44,487 nt of DNA, from assembly GCA_003001975.1 (NCBI GenBank), contig PVUG01000023.1, positions 1 to 44,487 on the forward strand. The letters run 5' to 3'. The first letter of the stretch is position 1; every line of letters starts with the position of its first letter. The translations under genes and the position numbers were made by a program. Below are positions 1-7,700 of the stretch, piece after piece. The stretch comes from Martelella mediterranea. Lineage in GTDB: Bacteria; Pseudomonadota; Alphaproteobacteria; Rhizobiales; Rhizobiaceae. The notes beneath the pieces are model-generated. The model made no database searches, was not told the origin of the DNA, and saw nothing but the letters and a program-made list of their open reading frames with translations.

Positions 1-342
1 GGCGTCGGCTTCCTGAGCGCGGCAAGCCTTCTGGCTCAAATTCCCGAGCTGGGCTCAATGGGTCGCCGACAGGCGGCGGCCCTGGCGGGGACAGCGCCCC
101 ATCCCTGCGAAAGCGGCAATGCAAACGGACGCCGACGACAACGGGGCGGAAGGCCCCAGGTCAAGACAACCCTGTTCATGCCCGCCATGTGCGCCGCACA
201 GGGAAAGGGACAATTCGCACCCTTCTACAAACGCCTCATCCAAAATGGAAAACCACCCATCGTCGCAATCGCCGCGACAATGCGAAAAATCATCATAACC
301 ATCAACGCAAGGATAAGGGACTATCAACAACAACAGAGTTGA
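1..342 (+). CDS. IS110-family transposase, C-terminal part (cut by window edge)
   Basis: The reading frame is open from base 1 and ends with a stop at 340-342, giving 113 residues of the C-terminal domain. It starts with the helix-hairpin-helix-like GVGFLSAASLLAQIPELG, followed by ALAGTAP, an ESG motif, GRRRQRGGR and the late MRKI helix with a conserved N. This order (AP..SG...GGR...fY.RL...GK...A..A.MRK) is the Transposase_20 part of IS110-family DEDD recombinases, which use a bridge RNA. The S of the ESG motif is the expected serine of the active site. The N-terminal DEDD domain lies outside the window. A different fragment of an IS110-type gene occurs at the right edge, also on the plus strand. 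Confidence 0.88.
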   Translation, partial: GVGFLSAASLLAQIPELGSMGRRQAAALAGTAPHPCESGNANGRRRQRGGRPQVKTTLFMPAMCAAQGKGQFAPFYKRLIQNGKPPIVAIAATMRKIIITINARIRDYQQQQS

Positions 343-389
343 TGACGCGGAGAAGGAAGAAACCGCCTTGCGTCACATCCGCGCGTCAT
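342..389 (+). repeat. Inverted repeat just after the IS110 stop codon
   Basis: ATGACGCG at 342-349 is the exact reverse complement of CGCGTCAT at 382-389, leaving a 32-base loop. It begins at the last base of the transposase stop codon. It may be a transcript-end hairpin or part of the element's right end. No T-run follows, and the boundary of the element cannot be fixed from one copy. Confidence 0.45.
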
Positions 390-446
390 TCCAATAGCCC
401 TCCAGAACGCTCCGAACCAACACCTAAATTTTCCCCTTGCCCATCC

Positions 447-480
447 TTGACCACCTTATTACTAACTGGTAGGTAATAAG
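447..480 (+). promoter_or_regulatory. Promoter-proximal palindromic operator of the catabolic operon
   Basis: CTTATTAC (455-462) and GTAATAAG (473-480) form a perfect 8-bp inverted repeat around a 10-bp centre, in a locally AT-rich stretch. A TTGACC box at 447-452 could serve as a -35 element; no convincing -10 at normal spacing was found. The palindrome ends 21 bases before the first start codon of the operon. Its size and position fit a dimeric repressor site, and the operon's own TetR regulator at 7001 is the obvious candidate (inference). Confidence 0.5.
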
Positions 481-501
481 CAAGTTGATGGGAGGAAATC
501 T

Positions 502-1656
502 ATGTCTGATACCAATCGTATCGGGATCATCATGCATGGCGTCACAGGCCGCATGGGGATGAACCAGCATTTGATCCGTTCGGTTCTGGCCATTCGTGAT
601 TCCGGCGGGCTTCGGCTGAAGGACGGCTCGAAGGTGATGCCGGATCCGATCATTGTCGGCCGCAATGCCGCCAAGATCGAGGAACTGGCGAAGCGCCATG
701 GCGTCGCGCGTTATACGACCGATCTCGATGCCGCCCTTGCCGATCCCTACAACATCATTTTCTTTGATGCCGCGTCCACCAAGCTGCGGCCGACGCTGCT
801 GAAAAAGGCGATTGATGCGGGCAAGCATGTCTATTCCGAAAAGCCGGTTTCCGAAGGCCTTGAGGAAGCGGTCGCAATTGCCCGCTATGCCAAGGAAAAG
901 GGCGTCAAGAACGGTATCGTCCATGACAAGCTCGACCTGCCTGGCCTCGTCAAGCTGAAGCGCCTGCGCGACAACGGCTTTTTCGGCAGGATCCTCTCGG
1001 TCAAGGGTGAGTTCGGCTACTGGGTGTTCACCGGCGAGGACCAGCCGGCGCAGCGCCCGAGCTGGAACTACCGCGCGGCCGATGGCGGCGGCATGGTGTC
1101 CGACATGCTGTGCCACTGGCGCTATGTGCTCGACAATGTGGTGGCGCCGGTCAAATCCGTGTCCTGCACCACCGCAACCCACATCCCGACGCGCTATGAC
1201 GAAGAGGGCAAGGAATATCAGGCAACCGCCGATGACGCCGCCTATGCCACCTTCCAGCTCGAGGGCGATATCGTCGCCCATATCAATTCAAGCTGGTGCA
1301 CCCGTGTGCGCCGCGACGATCTGGTGACCTTCCAGATCGACGGCACCCATGGCTCCGCCGTTGCCGGCCTGCACAAATGCTACAGCCAGCACCGCGCCAA
1401 TACGCCGAAGCCGGTCTGGAACCCGGACGAGCCGCAGAAACTTAATTTCTTCGATGACTGGCAGGAAGTGCCGGACAACACCGTGTTCGACAACGGCTTC
1501 AAGGTGCAGTGGGAGCAGTTCCTGCGTCATGTTCTGGAAGATGGCCCCTGGGCCTACACCCTGACCGAGGGCGCCAAGGGCGTGCAGCTTGCCGAGGCCG
1601 GCTACCAAAGCGCGCGCGAACGCCGCTGGGTTGATCTCGAAGACCTGGGGATCTGA
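502..1656 (+). CDS. Gfo/Idh/MocA-family NAD(P)-dependent oxidoreductase
   Basis: A 384-residue protein with an N-terminal Rossmann fold (GVTGRMG, residues 13-19), the family EKP motif (113-115, the lysine being the usual catalytic residue) and a GGGMVSDMLCHW segment (195-206) with the Asp and His expected at the active site. Members oxidise or reduce sugars, inositols and sugar acids with NAD(P). The length fits the family. The start is set by a strong GGGAGGAAA ribosome site at 490-498. It is the first gene of an operon and its stop is 2 bases before the DUF993 gene. The substrate is not known. The partners (DUF993, a TIM-barrel isomerase, a carboxylate importer and an enolase-superfamily enzyme) suggest that it acts on a sugar acid or similar polyhydroxy acid. 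Confidence 0.88.
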   Translation: MSDTNRIGIIMHGVTGRMGMNQHLIRSVLAIRDSGGLRLKDGSKVMPDPIIVGRNAAKIEELAKRHGVARYTTDLDAALADPYNIIFFDAASTKLRPTLLKKAIDAGKHVYSEKPVSEGLEEAVAIARYAKEKGVKNGIVHDKLDLPGLVKLKRLRDNGFFGRILSVKGEFGYWVFTGEDQPAQRPSWNYRAADGGGMVSDMLCHWRYVLDNVVAPVKSVSCTTATHIPTRYDEEGKEYQATADDAAYATFQLEGDIVAHINSSWCTRVRRDDLVTFQIDGTHGSAVAGLHKCYSQHRANTPKPVWNPDEPQKLNFFDDWQEVPDNTVFDNGFKVQWEQFLRHVLEDGPWAYTLTEGAKGVQLAEAGYQSARERRWVDLEDLGI

Positions 1657-1658
1657 TC

Positions 1659-2816
1659 ATGACCGCCATCAAGCTTCCGACCGCGTCCGGCGGGATCGAG
1701 ACCTTCAGCTTTTCCGGCGCGCCCGTTGCTGGCGACAAGGGAGACTGGAACCGCAAGGTGTTTGCCGCCGCCCATGTGGTGGTCGATCCGCTTACCGACA
1801 ACAATCCCTGGTCCGATTGCAATGTCGACTGGGACAAAACGCTCGCCTTCCGTCACCATCTCTGGTCGCTCGGTTTCGGCGTGGCAGAAGCCATGGACAC
1901 CGCCCAGCGCGGCATGGGCATGGACTGGCCGACCTCGCTGGAACTGATCCAGCGCTCGGTGAAAGACGCACAGGCCGGCGGCCACTCGATCGCCTGCGGC
2001 GCGGGCACCGATCATCTCGATCCGGCCGACGCCAGGATCATCAATGATGTGATCGCGGCCTATGAAATGCAGTGCGAGGCGGTCGAGGCGACGGGCGGGC
2101 AGGTCATCCTGATGGCCTCGCGCGCGCTGTGCAAGGTCGCCAAAAGCGCCGACGATTATGCCCGTGTCTACGGCCGCATTCTCTCCGGCCTGAAACAGCC
2201 GGCCGTGCTGCACTGGCTCGGCGAGATGTTCGATCCGGCGCTCGAAGGCTACTGGGCCAGCACCGACCATATGGCGGCGATGGAAACCTGCCTGAAGGTG
2301 ATCGAGGACAATGCCGACAAGGTCGACGGCATCAAGATTTCGCTGCTGTCGGCGGAAAAGGAAATCGCCATGCGCCGCCGCCTGCCGGCAGGTGTCAAAA
2401 TGTATACCGGCGACGACTTCAACTATCCCGAACTGATTGCCGGCGACGATCAGGGCTACAGTCATGCGCTGCTCGGCATTTTCGATCCGATTGCGCCGGT
2501 GGCGGCCACCGGGCTTGCGGCCCTGGCAAAGGGCGACATGCAGCGCTGGGGCGCGGTGATGGAACCGACCGTTCCGCTGTCGCGCCATATCTTCAAGGCG
2601 CCAACGCGCTACTACAAGACCGGCGTGGTGTTCCTCGCCTATCTGATGGGCCATCAGGATCATTTCACCATGCTTGGCGGCCAGCAGAGCGCCCGTTCCG
2701 CACAGCATCTCGCGGACGTGGTCCGCCTTGCCGACAAGGCCGGGCTGATTGCCGATGCAGACATGGCCGCAACCCGCACGGCGCGGGTGATGGCAACTTA
2801 TGGCGTCGGAGTGTGA
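1659..2816 (+). CDS. DUF993-family protein, dihydrodipicolinate-synthase-like TIM barrel
   Basis: A 385-residue protein recognised as DUF993, a family of unknown reaction that resembles class I aldolases of the DapA/NanA superfamily. A lysine at residue 226, in DGIKIS, sits where these enzymes carry the Schiff-base lysine. A HWLGEMF segment (185-191) and a YTGDDFNYPEL segment (249-259) are strongly family-like. It follows the oxidoreductase gene by 2 bases and precedes the isomerase gene by 4 bases, so the three are surely co-translated. A retro-aldol or lyase step late in the pathway is the natural guess, but no substrate can be named from sequence. Confidence 0.85.
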   Translation: MTAIKLPTASGGIETFSFSGAPVAGDKGDWNRKVFAAAHVVVDPLTDNNPWSDCNVDWDKTLAFRHHLWSLGFGVAEAMDTAQRGMGMDWPTSLELIQRSVKDAQAGGHSIACGAGTDHLDPADARIINDVIAAYEMQCEAVEATGGQVILMASRALCKVAKSADDYARVYGRILSGLKQPAVLHWLGEMFDPALEGYWASTDHMAAMETCLKVIEDNADKVDGIKISLLSAEKEIAMRRRLPAGVKMYTGDDFNYPELIAGDDQGYSHALLGIFDPIAPVAATGLAALAKGDMQRWGAVMEPTVPLSRHIFKAPTRYYKTGVVFLAYLMGHQDHFTMLGGQQSARSAQHLADVVRLADKAGLIADADMAATRTARVMATYGVGV

Positions 2817-2820
2817 GCCC

Positions 2821-3648
2821 ATGGATACGATTACCCCCGAACGGCTTTCGCTGAACACCGCCACCACACGGCCGCAATGGACGCTGGACAAGGCGATTGA
2901 CGGCGCGGCCCGTCACGGCTTCGGCGGCGTTTCCCCCTGGCGCGACCAGTTGCAGGCACTCGGCGCGGAAAAGGCCGCACGCCAGATCCGCGATGCGGGC
3001 CTTGCCGTTTCCGGCCTTTGCCGCGGCGGCTGGTACACCGCCGAAGGCGCGCTGACGGACGCCGTTATCGACGACAACCGCAAGGCCGTGGATGAGGCGG
3101 CCACCATCGGCGCGGCCTGCCTGGTCATGGTCGTCGGCGGGCTTTCGCCCAGAAGCCGCGATCTTGCCGGTGCCCGCGCCATGATCGAGGACGGCCTTGC
3201 AAACACGCTAGACTATGCCCGAAGCGTCGGCGTGAAAATCGCCATCGAGCCGCTCCATCCCATGTATGCCGCCGACCGCGCGGCGGTGAACACCATGACC
3301 CAGGCGCTCGACATCTGCGACCGGCTCGGCGACGGCATCGGTGTTGCCGCCGACGTCTATCACATCTGGTGGGACCCGGCGGTGAAGGAGCAGATCGCGC
3401 GCGCAGGCAAGGACCGGCTGATGGCCTTTCATCTGTGCGACTGGCTGGTGCCGACGGCAGATATGCTCAACGACCGCGGCATGATGGGCGATGGCGTGAT
3501 CGACATTCCCGACCTGCGCCAGGCTGTCGAGGCGCAAGGTTTTTCAGGCCTCAATGAAGTGGAGATTTTTTCCGCAGAGAACTGGTGGAAACGCGACCCG
3601 GACGAGGTGATGGAGATGATTATCACGCGGGCCGCCAGTTCCTGCTGA
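2821..3648 (+). CDS. Sugar phosphate isomerase/epimerase-family TIM-barrel protein
   Basis: A 275-residue protein of the AP-endonuclease-2/xylose-isomerase-like TIM barrel family. Metal-binding residues are visible: E143 in AIEPLHP, D178 and H181 in DVYHIWWD, H204 in HLCDW, and E248 in NEVEIFS. The family includes IolE-type dehydratases and ketose epimerases, so isomerisation, epimerisation or dehydration of a keto-sugar is expected. The ATG at 2821 is preferred because GGAG lies at 2808-2811, just upstream; an in-frame ATG at 2800 would overlap the preceding gene and has no such site. It is the third gene of a closely packed trio with the oxidoreductase and the DUF993 protein. Confidence 0.82.
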   Translation: MDTITPERLSLNTATTRPQWTLDKAIDGAARHGFGGVSPWRDQLQALGAEKAARQIRDAGLAVSGLCRGGWYTAEGALTDAVIDDNRKAVDEAATIGAACLVMVVGGLSPRSRDLAGARAMIEDGLANTLDYARSVGVKIAIEPLHPMYAADRAAVNTMTQALDICDRLGDGIGVAADVYHIWWDPAVKEQIARAGKDRLMAFHLCDWLVPTADMLNDRGMMGDGVIDIPDLRQAVEAQGFSGLNEVEIFSAENWWKRDPDEVMEMIITRAASSC

Positions 3649-3747
3649 CAGAATACAGGCCTGACCGCGCAGGCAGGTGGCAGCACGCCGCAAATCGGGA
3701 AAGAGGAGTCCCGGGCGGCTGACCAGCCAGGAAACGAGCGCATTCGC

Positions 3748-3771
3748 CGCGCCGGCGACAAACCCGGCGCG
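3748..3771 (+). repeat. GC-rich hairpin in the leader of the binding-protein gene
   Basis: CGCGCCGG (3748-3755) pairs perfectly with CCGGCGCG (3764-3771) around an 8-base loop. No T-run follows. It lies 36 bases before the binding-protein start and may protect or stall the transcript, so that the transporter is expressed at a different level from the upstream enzymes. Confidence 0.5.
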
Positions 3772-3806
3772 TTCAACCGACCATCCGGTCGTCAAGGGAG
3801 GAGACT

Positions 3807-4817
3807 ATGAATACCAACGTTTTGAAGCTGGCCGTGTCCGCGGCCGCATTCGCCGCCGTTGCAGCAGGTAGCGCCGGCGCCGAGACCTGGCAGCCCGACC
3901 GCCCCATCAATATCATCGTGCCGTGGTCGGCCGGCGGCTCGACCGATCAGGTCACCCGCGTCGTCGCGCCGATCCTTGAAGAAGCGCTCGGCACCGAAGT
4001 CGTCGTCGTCAACCAGCCGGGCGCGTCCGGTTCGATCGGCACCAAGGCCGCCCTCGACGCTCCGCGCGACGGCTACACCTGGACGGCGAACGCGATTGCC
4101 AACAACGCCACCTACGCCGTTTCCGGCCTGCTCGACAGTTCGAATATCGATGATTACCGGATTTATCTTCATGTCGCCAATGCGCCGCTGATCTCCGTCA
4201 ACGCCAATGCCCCCTACGAGGATTTCGGTGCATTGCTGGATGCCATGAAGACCGGTGATGTGACCGTCAGCACGGCCGGCGTGACCTCTTCCGGCGGCAC
4301 GGCCTACTCGACCATCAAGGATGCGCTGGATGGCGAGATGACGGCCCGCATGGTCGCCTATGACGGCGGCAATCCGGCGGTTATCGCGGCTGCTTCCGGC
4401 GAGGTCGATATGACCACCCAGCTGGCGGTGGAACAGACGGAAATGATCAAGGCCGGACGCCTGCGTCCGCTGGCGGTTCTCTCCGACACCGCGCTTGAAA
4501 TCGAAGGTCTTGACCCGATCCCGCCGATTACCGAATGGCTCGATATTGACGTCGCGCCCGACTATTTCGGCGTTTTCATCCCGGCAGGTGCACCGCAGGA
4601 AGTCTATGACACGGTCGACGCCGTCTGGGCCGACAAGGTGATGAATGCGGATGCGCTGAAACACTATGCCAACCAGCGTGGCGCGATGTTCGCACCCAGC
4701 TTTGGCGATGAAGCCCGCGCCCGTGCCGTGCCGGTGGCGACCATGGAAGCCTGCGCGATGAAGGAACGCGGCGAAGCCGTCAAGGACCCGTCCGAAGTCG
4801 GCCTGACCTGCAAATAA
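3807..4817 (+). CDS. Tripartite tricarboxylate transporter substrate-binding protein (TctC/Bug family)
   Basis: A 336-residue periplasmic protein. Residues 1-24 form a signal peptide with likely cleavage after SAGA. The mature part opens with WQPDRPINIIVPWSAGGSTD, the hallmark of Bug proteins, whose early Trp and GGxxD region contacts the carboxylate ligand. Bug proteins deliver di- and tricarboxylates, sugar acids or aromatic acids to a TctAB membrane pair. A GGGAGGAG ribosome site lies just upstream of the ATG. The tctB- and tctA-type genes follow directly. The binding protein is therefore the best handle on the operon's substrate, most likely a negatively charged organic acid. Confidence 0.9.
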   Translation: MNTNVLKLAVSAAAFAAVAAGSAGAETWQPDRPINIIVPWSAGGSTDQVTRVVAPILEEALGTEVVVVNQPGASGSIGTKAALDAPRDGYTWTANAIANNATYAVSGLLDSSNIDDYRIYLHVANAPLISVNANAPYEDFGALLDAMKTGDVTVSTAGVTSSGGTAYSTIKDALDGEMTARMVAYDGGNPAVIAAASGEVDMTTQLAVEQTEMIKAGRLRPLAVLSDTALEIEGLDPIPPITEWLDIDVAPDYFGVFIPAGAPQEVYDTVDAVWADKVMNADALKHYANQRGAMFAPSFGDEARARAVPVATMEACAMKERGEAVKDPSEVGLTCK

Positions 4818-4837
4818 TCGCAGTATGCGAATACCCT

Positions 4838-4869
4838 GCCCCGCCTCTTTTTCAAACAGGAGCCGGGGC
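4838..4869 (+). repeat. Intercistronic hairpin between binding protein and TctB
   Basis: GCCCCG-c-CTC (4838-4847) pairs with GAG-c-CGGGGC (4860-4869) with one C-C mismatch and a 12-base loop. There is no T-run after it, so it is probably not a full terminator. Such hairpins after binding-protein genes commonly stabilise the upstream message and reduce permease expression (known for ABC and TTT operons; inference here). Confidence 0.5.
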
Positions 4870-4953
4870 GGGATGACATGCAGACCCATTTCGCGCGGGA
4901 ACGCAAAATGCGCTTCTGCCCGAACATTCTCAATTCATTGAGGGGCGCGCCCC

Positions 4954-5454
4954 ATGCTGAAGATCAAAACAGTCGATCTCGCCGTTTCGACCATTCTGCT
5001 GGCCATTGGCATCGCCGAATTTATCGGCGGCTTCACAATGGACCGGCTGGAAGTGCGCCAGATCCATCCGGCCAGCATTCCGGGTCTCCTGCCCATGGTA
5101 CTGGGCCTTGCCATTGCGATTGTCGCCGCCCTGCAGCTCATCGGGCTTTATCGCCGGGGTGACGCCGAGATCGAAGGGGTTGCCGGCGGTCTGGTCACCG
5201 TCAAGGAACTGGCACGCCTCGCACTGCTGATCGCAATCTGCGCATTTTACGCATTGTTTCTGGTCGGGCGCGTGCATTTCTGGGTGGCGAGCAGCCTGTT
5301 CATTACCGGTTTCATGCTGATTTTCGAGCTTTCGCTGCGCATGACGAAGCGAAAACTCGCGATCACCATCACCCGAGCCGTCGTGATTGCCGTTGTCTTC
5401 GGTGGCGCTGTTTCATTCCTCTTTGAAGATCTGTTTCTGGTGCGCCTGCCATGA
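4954..5454 (+). CDS. Tripartite tricarboxylate transporter small membrane subunit (TctB family)
   Basis: A 166-residue integral membrane protein with about four hydrophobic segments: roughly residues 8-26, 43-64, 85-107 and 126-155. Size, topology and position between a Bug protein and TctA identify it as the small TctB subunit of a tripartite tricarboxylate transporter in the inner membrane. The ribosome site GAGGGG is at about 4940-4945. Its stop overlaps the start of the TctA-type gene (ATGA at 5451-5454), so the two subunits are translationally coupled. Confidence 0.85.
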   Translation: MLKIKTVDLAVSTILLAIGIAEFIGGFTMDRLEVRQIHPASIPGLLPMVLGLAIAIVAALQLIGLYRRGDAEIEGVAGGLVTVKELARLALLIAICAFYALFLVGRVHFWVASSLFITGFMLIFELSLRMTKRKLAITITRAVVIAVVFGGAVSFLFEDLFLVRLP

Positions 5455-6989
5455 CCTCAGTTATCGACGCGCTGCTCTCCGCTTTTGCAAACCTTTCAAC
5501 GCCGATGATGCTGTTCAATGTCGTCTGGGCGACGCTGCTCGGCATTTTCGTCGGCGCGCTTCCCGGGTTGACGGCCACGATGGGCGTTGCCCTTCTGACC
5601 ACGCTGACCTATTCGCTCGATCGCGATGCGGCCATTCTGGTGCTGATCTGCATGTATGTCGGCGCGATCTACGGCGGCTCGCGCAGCGCCATCCTGCTCA
5701 ATATTCCCGGAACGCCGGCAAGTGCGGCCACCGCGCTCGACGGCTTTCCGCTGGTGCGCAAGGGCAAGGGCAGCCTTGCCATGGCGATTGCCACGCTCGG
5801 CTCCATGCTCGGCACGCTGGTCGGCATCATCATGCTGATTGCAATTGCGCCGCCGCTGGCCGAAGCCGCCTTCGGGTTCGGCTCCTATGAATTCTTCTGG
5901 CTGGCGCTGTTCGGCATCATCATCTCCGGCCAGTTGACCCATTCCGGCGAACCGCTGAAAGGCTATATGGCCGGTCTCATCGGCCTTTCGGTCGCCATGA
6001 TCGGCTCGGAAGGCATTCATTCCTATGTCCGCTTCAATTTCGACATTCAGCAGCTGAATGGCGGGATCGATCTCATACCGGCGATGGTCGGCGCGTTCGG
6101 TTTTGCCGAAGTGCTGTTCGCCATGACCCTGCCGGAAGCGCAGATGGTCGAGAAAAAATCGGTGCGCGCACCCCTCAGGGAACTTGGCACAAGCGTCTGG
6201 CGCTACAAGCGCACGGTTCTTGAAAGCGGCGTGATCGGCACGCTGGTCGGCATCATTCCCGGCGTCGGCGAGGATATCGGCGCCTGGGGCTCCTATGCCG
6301 CCGCCAAACGCCATTCGAAAGAGCGAGACGAATTCGGCAAGGGCAGTCAGGAAGGCCTGATTGCAGCAGAAACCGGCAACTCCGCGGTCGTGCCCGGCTC
6401 GCTGATCCCAACGCTGACGCTTGGTGTCCCCGGCTCCGCATCGGCCGCCGTTCTGATTGCCGCTCTTTTCCTGCATGGCGTACGCCCCGGCCCGATGATC
6501 ATGTTCGACCAGCCGGAGATGATCTACACCATCGCCGTGATGCTGATCTTCGCGACGCTTGCCATGGGCATATTCGGCATGGCGCTGACGCCCGTTTTCG
6601 TTCGCGTGCTGAAGGTGCCGCGCACCATACTGATGCCGATGGTGTTCTGCCTCTGCGTCATCGGCCCCTATGCGCTGACCCAGCGGATATTCGATATCTG
6701 GGTCATGTTCGCCTTCGGTGTCGGCGGTTATATCCTCCGCCGCCTCAACTACCCGATGGCGCCGCTGGTGCTCGGCATCATTCTCGGCGCCCTTCTCGAC
6801 AAGAGCCTGCGCCGTGGCCTGATCCTTTCGAACGGAGACTTCACCGCCTTCTTCACCCGCCCCGTTTCCGCCGGTTTCGCAATCCTGATTGCATTGATTA
6901 TCCTGTTTTCCATCCCGCCTTTCCGCCGTCTGTTTCAGTTCAAACGGCGCAACGGCGATGCTAACAGGGTTGAATCGGAAACAGAGTAA
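5451..6989 (+). CDS. Tripartite tricarboxylate transporter large permease (TctA family)
   Basis: A 512-residue multi-span inner-membrane protein. It carries the two TctA signature loops, GALPGLTATMG near residue 40 and GIIPGVGEDIGAW near residue 268, which form the duplicated transport site of the family. The length matches typical TctA proteins of about 500 residues. It works with the TctB partner and the Bug binding protein upstream to import a carboxylate, driven by the ion gradient. The TetR-family gene starts 11 bases after its stop, which suggests that it belongs to the same transcript. Confidence 0.93.
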   Translation: MTSVIDALLSAFANLSTPMMLFNVVWATLLGIFVGALPGLTATMGVALLTTLTYSLDRDAAILVLICMYVGAIYGGSRSAILLNIPGTPASAATALDGFPLVRKGKGSLAMAIATLGSMLGTLVGIIMLIAIAPPLAEAAFGFGSYEFFWLALFGIIISGQLTHSGEPLKGYMAGLIGLSVAMIGSEGIHSYVRFNFDIQQLNGGIDLIPAMVGAFGFAEVLFAMTLPEAQMVEKKSVRAPLRELGTSVWRYKRTVLESGVIGTLVGIIPGVGEDIGAWGSYAAAKRHSKERDEFGKGSQEGLIAAETGNSAVVPGSLIPTLTLGVPGSASAAVLIAALFLHGVRPGPMIMFDQPEMIYTIAVMLIFATLAMGIFGMALTPVFVRVLKVPRTILMPMVFCLCVIGPYALTQRIFDIWVMFAFGVGGYILRRLNYPMAPLVLGIILGALLDKSLRRGLILSNGDFTAFFTRPVSAGFAILIALIILFSIPPFRRLFQFKRRNGDANRVESETE

Positions 6990-7000
6990 GGAGACGGCGC

Positions 7001-7669
7001 GTGGCAAGAGGCGGCAAAACGGCGGCAACGAAAACAAGACGTGGCGTTCGCGATGCTGAAGCCTCGCGCGCAGCCATCTTGCAGGCCGCCCTCGATGAGT
7101 TTTCCTCCGTCGGCTATGACGGCGCCCGCGTCGACCGCATTGCCGCCGAGGCAGGCCTGTCGAAGCCGATGCTCTATGGTTATTTCGGCGACAAGGACGA
7201 GCTTTACAAAGCGGCGCTGCGCGAAGCCTATGTGCAGATCCGCGCCGGTGAGGAACAGCTGCATCTCGAGGAGCTGACGCCGGAACAGGCCATCGGGGCG
7301 CTGGTCATGTTCACCATGACCCATTTCCGCACCCGGCCGTGGTTCATCACCATGCTCAACACCGAAAACCTGCGTCACGGCTCCTCCGTCAGCGCCATCG
7401 GCGACCGGCGCGAAATTCAGTCGAAGCTTCTGGTCAAGCTGTCCGACGTGCTCGAACGCGGCTGGAAGGACGGCGTTTTCCGGCGTCGGGCGAAGCCGCT
7501 GGACGTCTACATGCTGATTGCGTCGCTCTGCTATTTTCCGGTTTCCAACCGCTTCACGCTGGCGGAAGTCTTCGGCTTTGACGGCAGCGAGGAAAACCTC
7601 AACGCCCATGCGCATCGCGCGACGGAAGCCGTGATCTGCTGGCTGAAGCAGAAGGGCGAGGCAACGTGA
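7001..7669 (+). CDS. TetR/AcrR-family transcriptional regulator
   Basis: A 222-residue protein with an N-terminal TetR helix-turn-helix (about residues 20-68), including the family-typical FSSVGYDGARVDRIAAEAG and the YGYFGDKDELY recognition region. The rest is an all-alpha ligand and dimer domain. The start is a GTG with an AAGGAG site overlapping the TctA-type stop. As a regulator inside the operon it probably senses the imported acid or a pathway intermediate and represses the operon. The 26-bp palindrome at 455-480 is the best candidate target. Confidence 0.88.
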   Translation: MARGGKTAATKTRRGVRDAEASRAAILQAALDEFSSVGYDGARVDRIAAEAGLSKPMLYGYFGDKDELYKAALREAYVQIRAGEEQLHLEELTPEQAIGALVMFTMTHFRTRPWFITMLNTENLRHGSSVSAIGDRREIQSKLLVKLSDVLERGWKDGVFRRRAKPLDVYMLIASLCYFPVSNRFTLAEVFGFDGSEENLNAHAHRATEAVICWLKQKGEAT

Positions 7670-7700
7670 CAACACACTTTCAGGCCTCGGGGAGACACCA

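Noticed and set aside
424-1281. A 285-codon open frame on the minus strand opposite the first oxidoreductase gene
   Set aside because: It is antisense to a well-supported family gene, shows no family motif and results from GC-rich third positions.
5496-7037. A 513-codon minus-strand frame opposite the TctA-type permease
   Set aside because: Its translation is rich in His, Arg, Asp and Gln with no domain, the usual mirror of a GC-rich membrane-protein gene.
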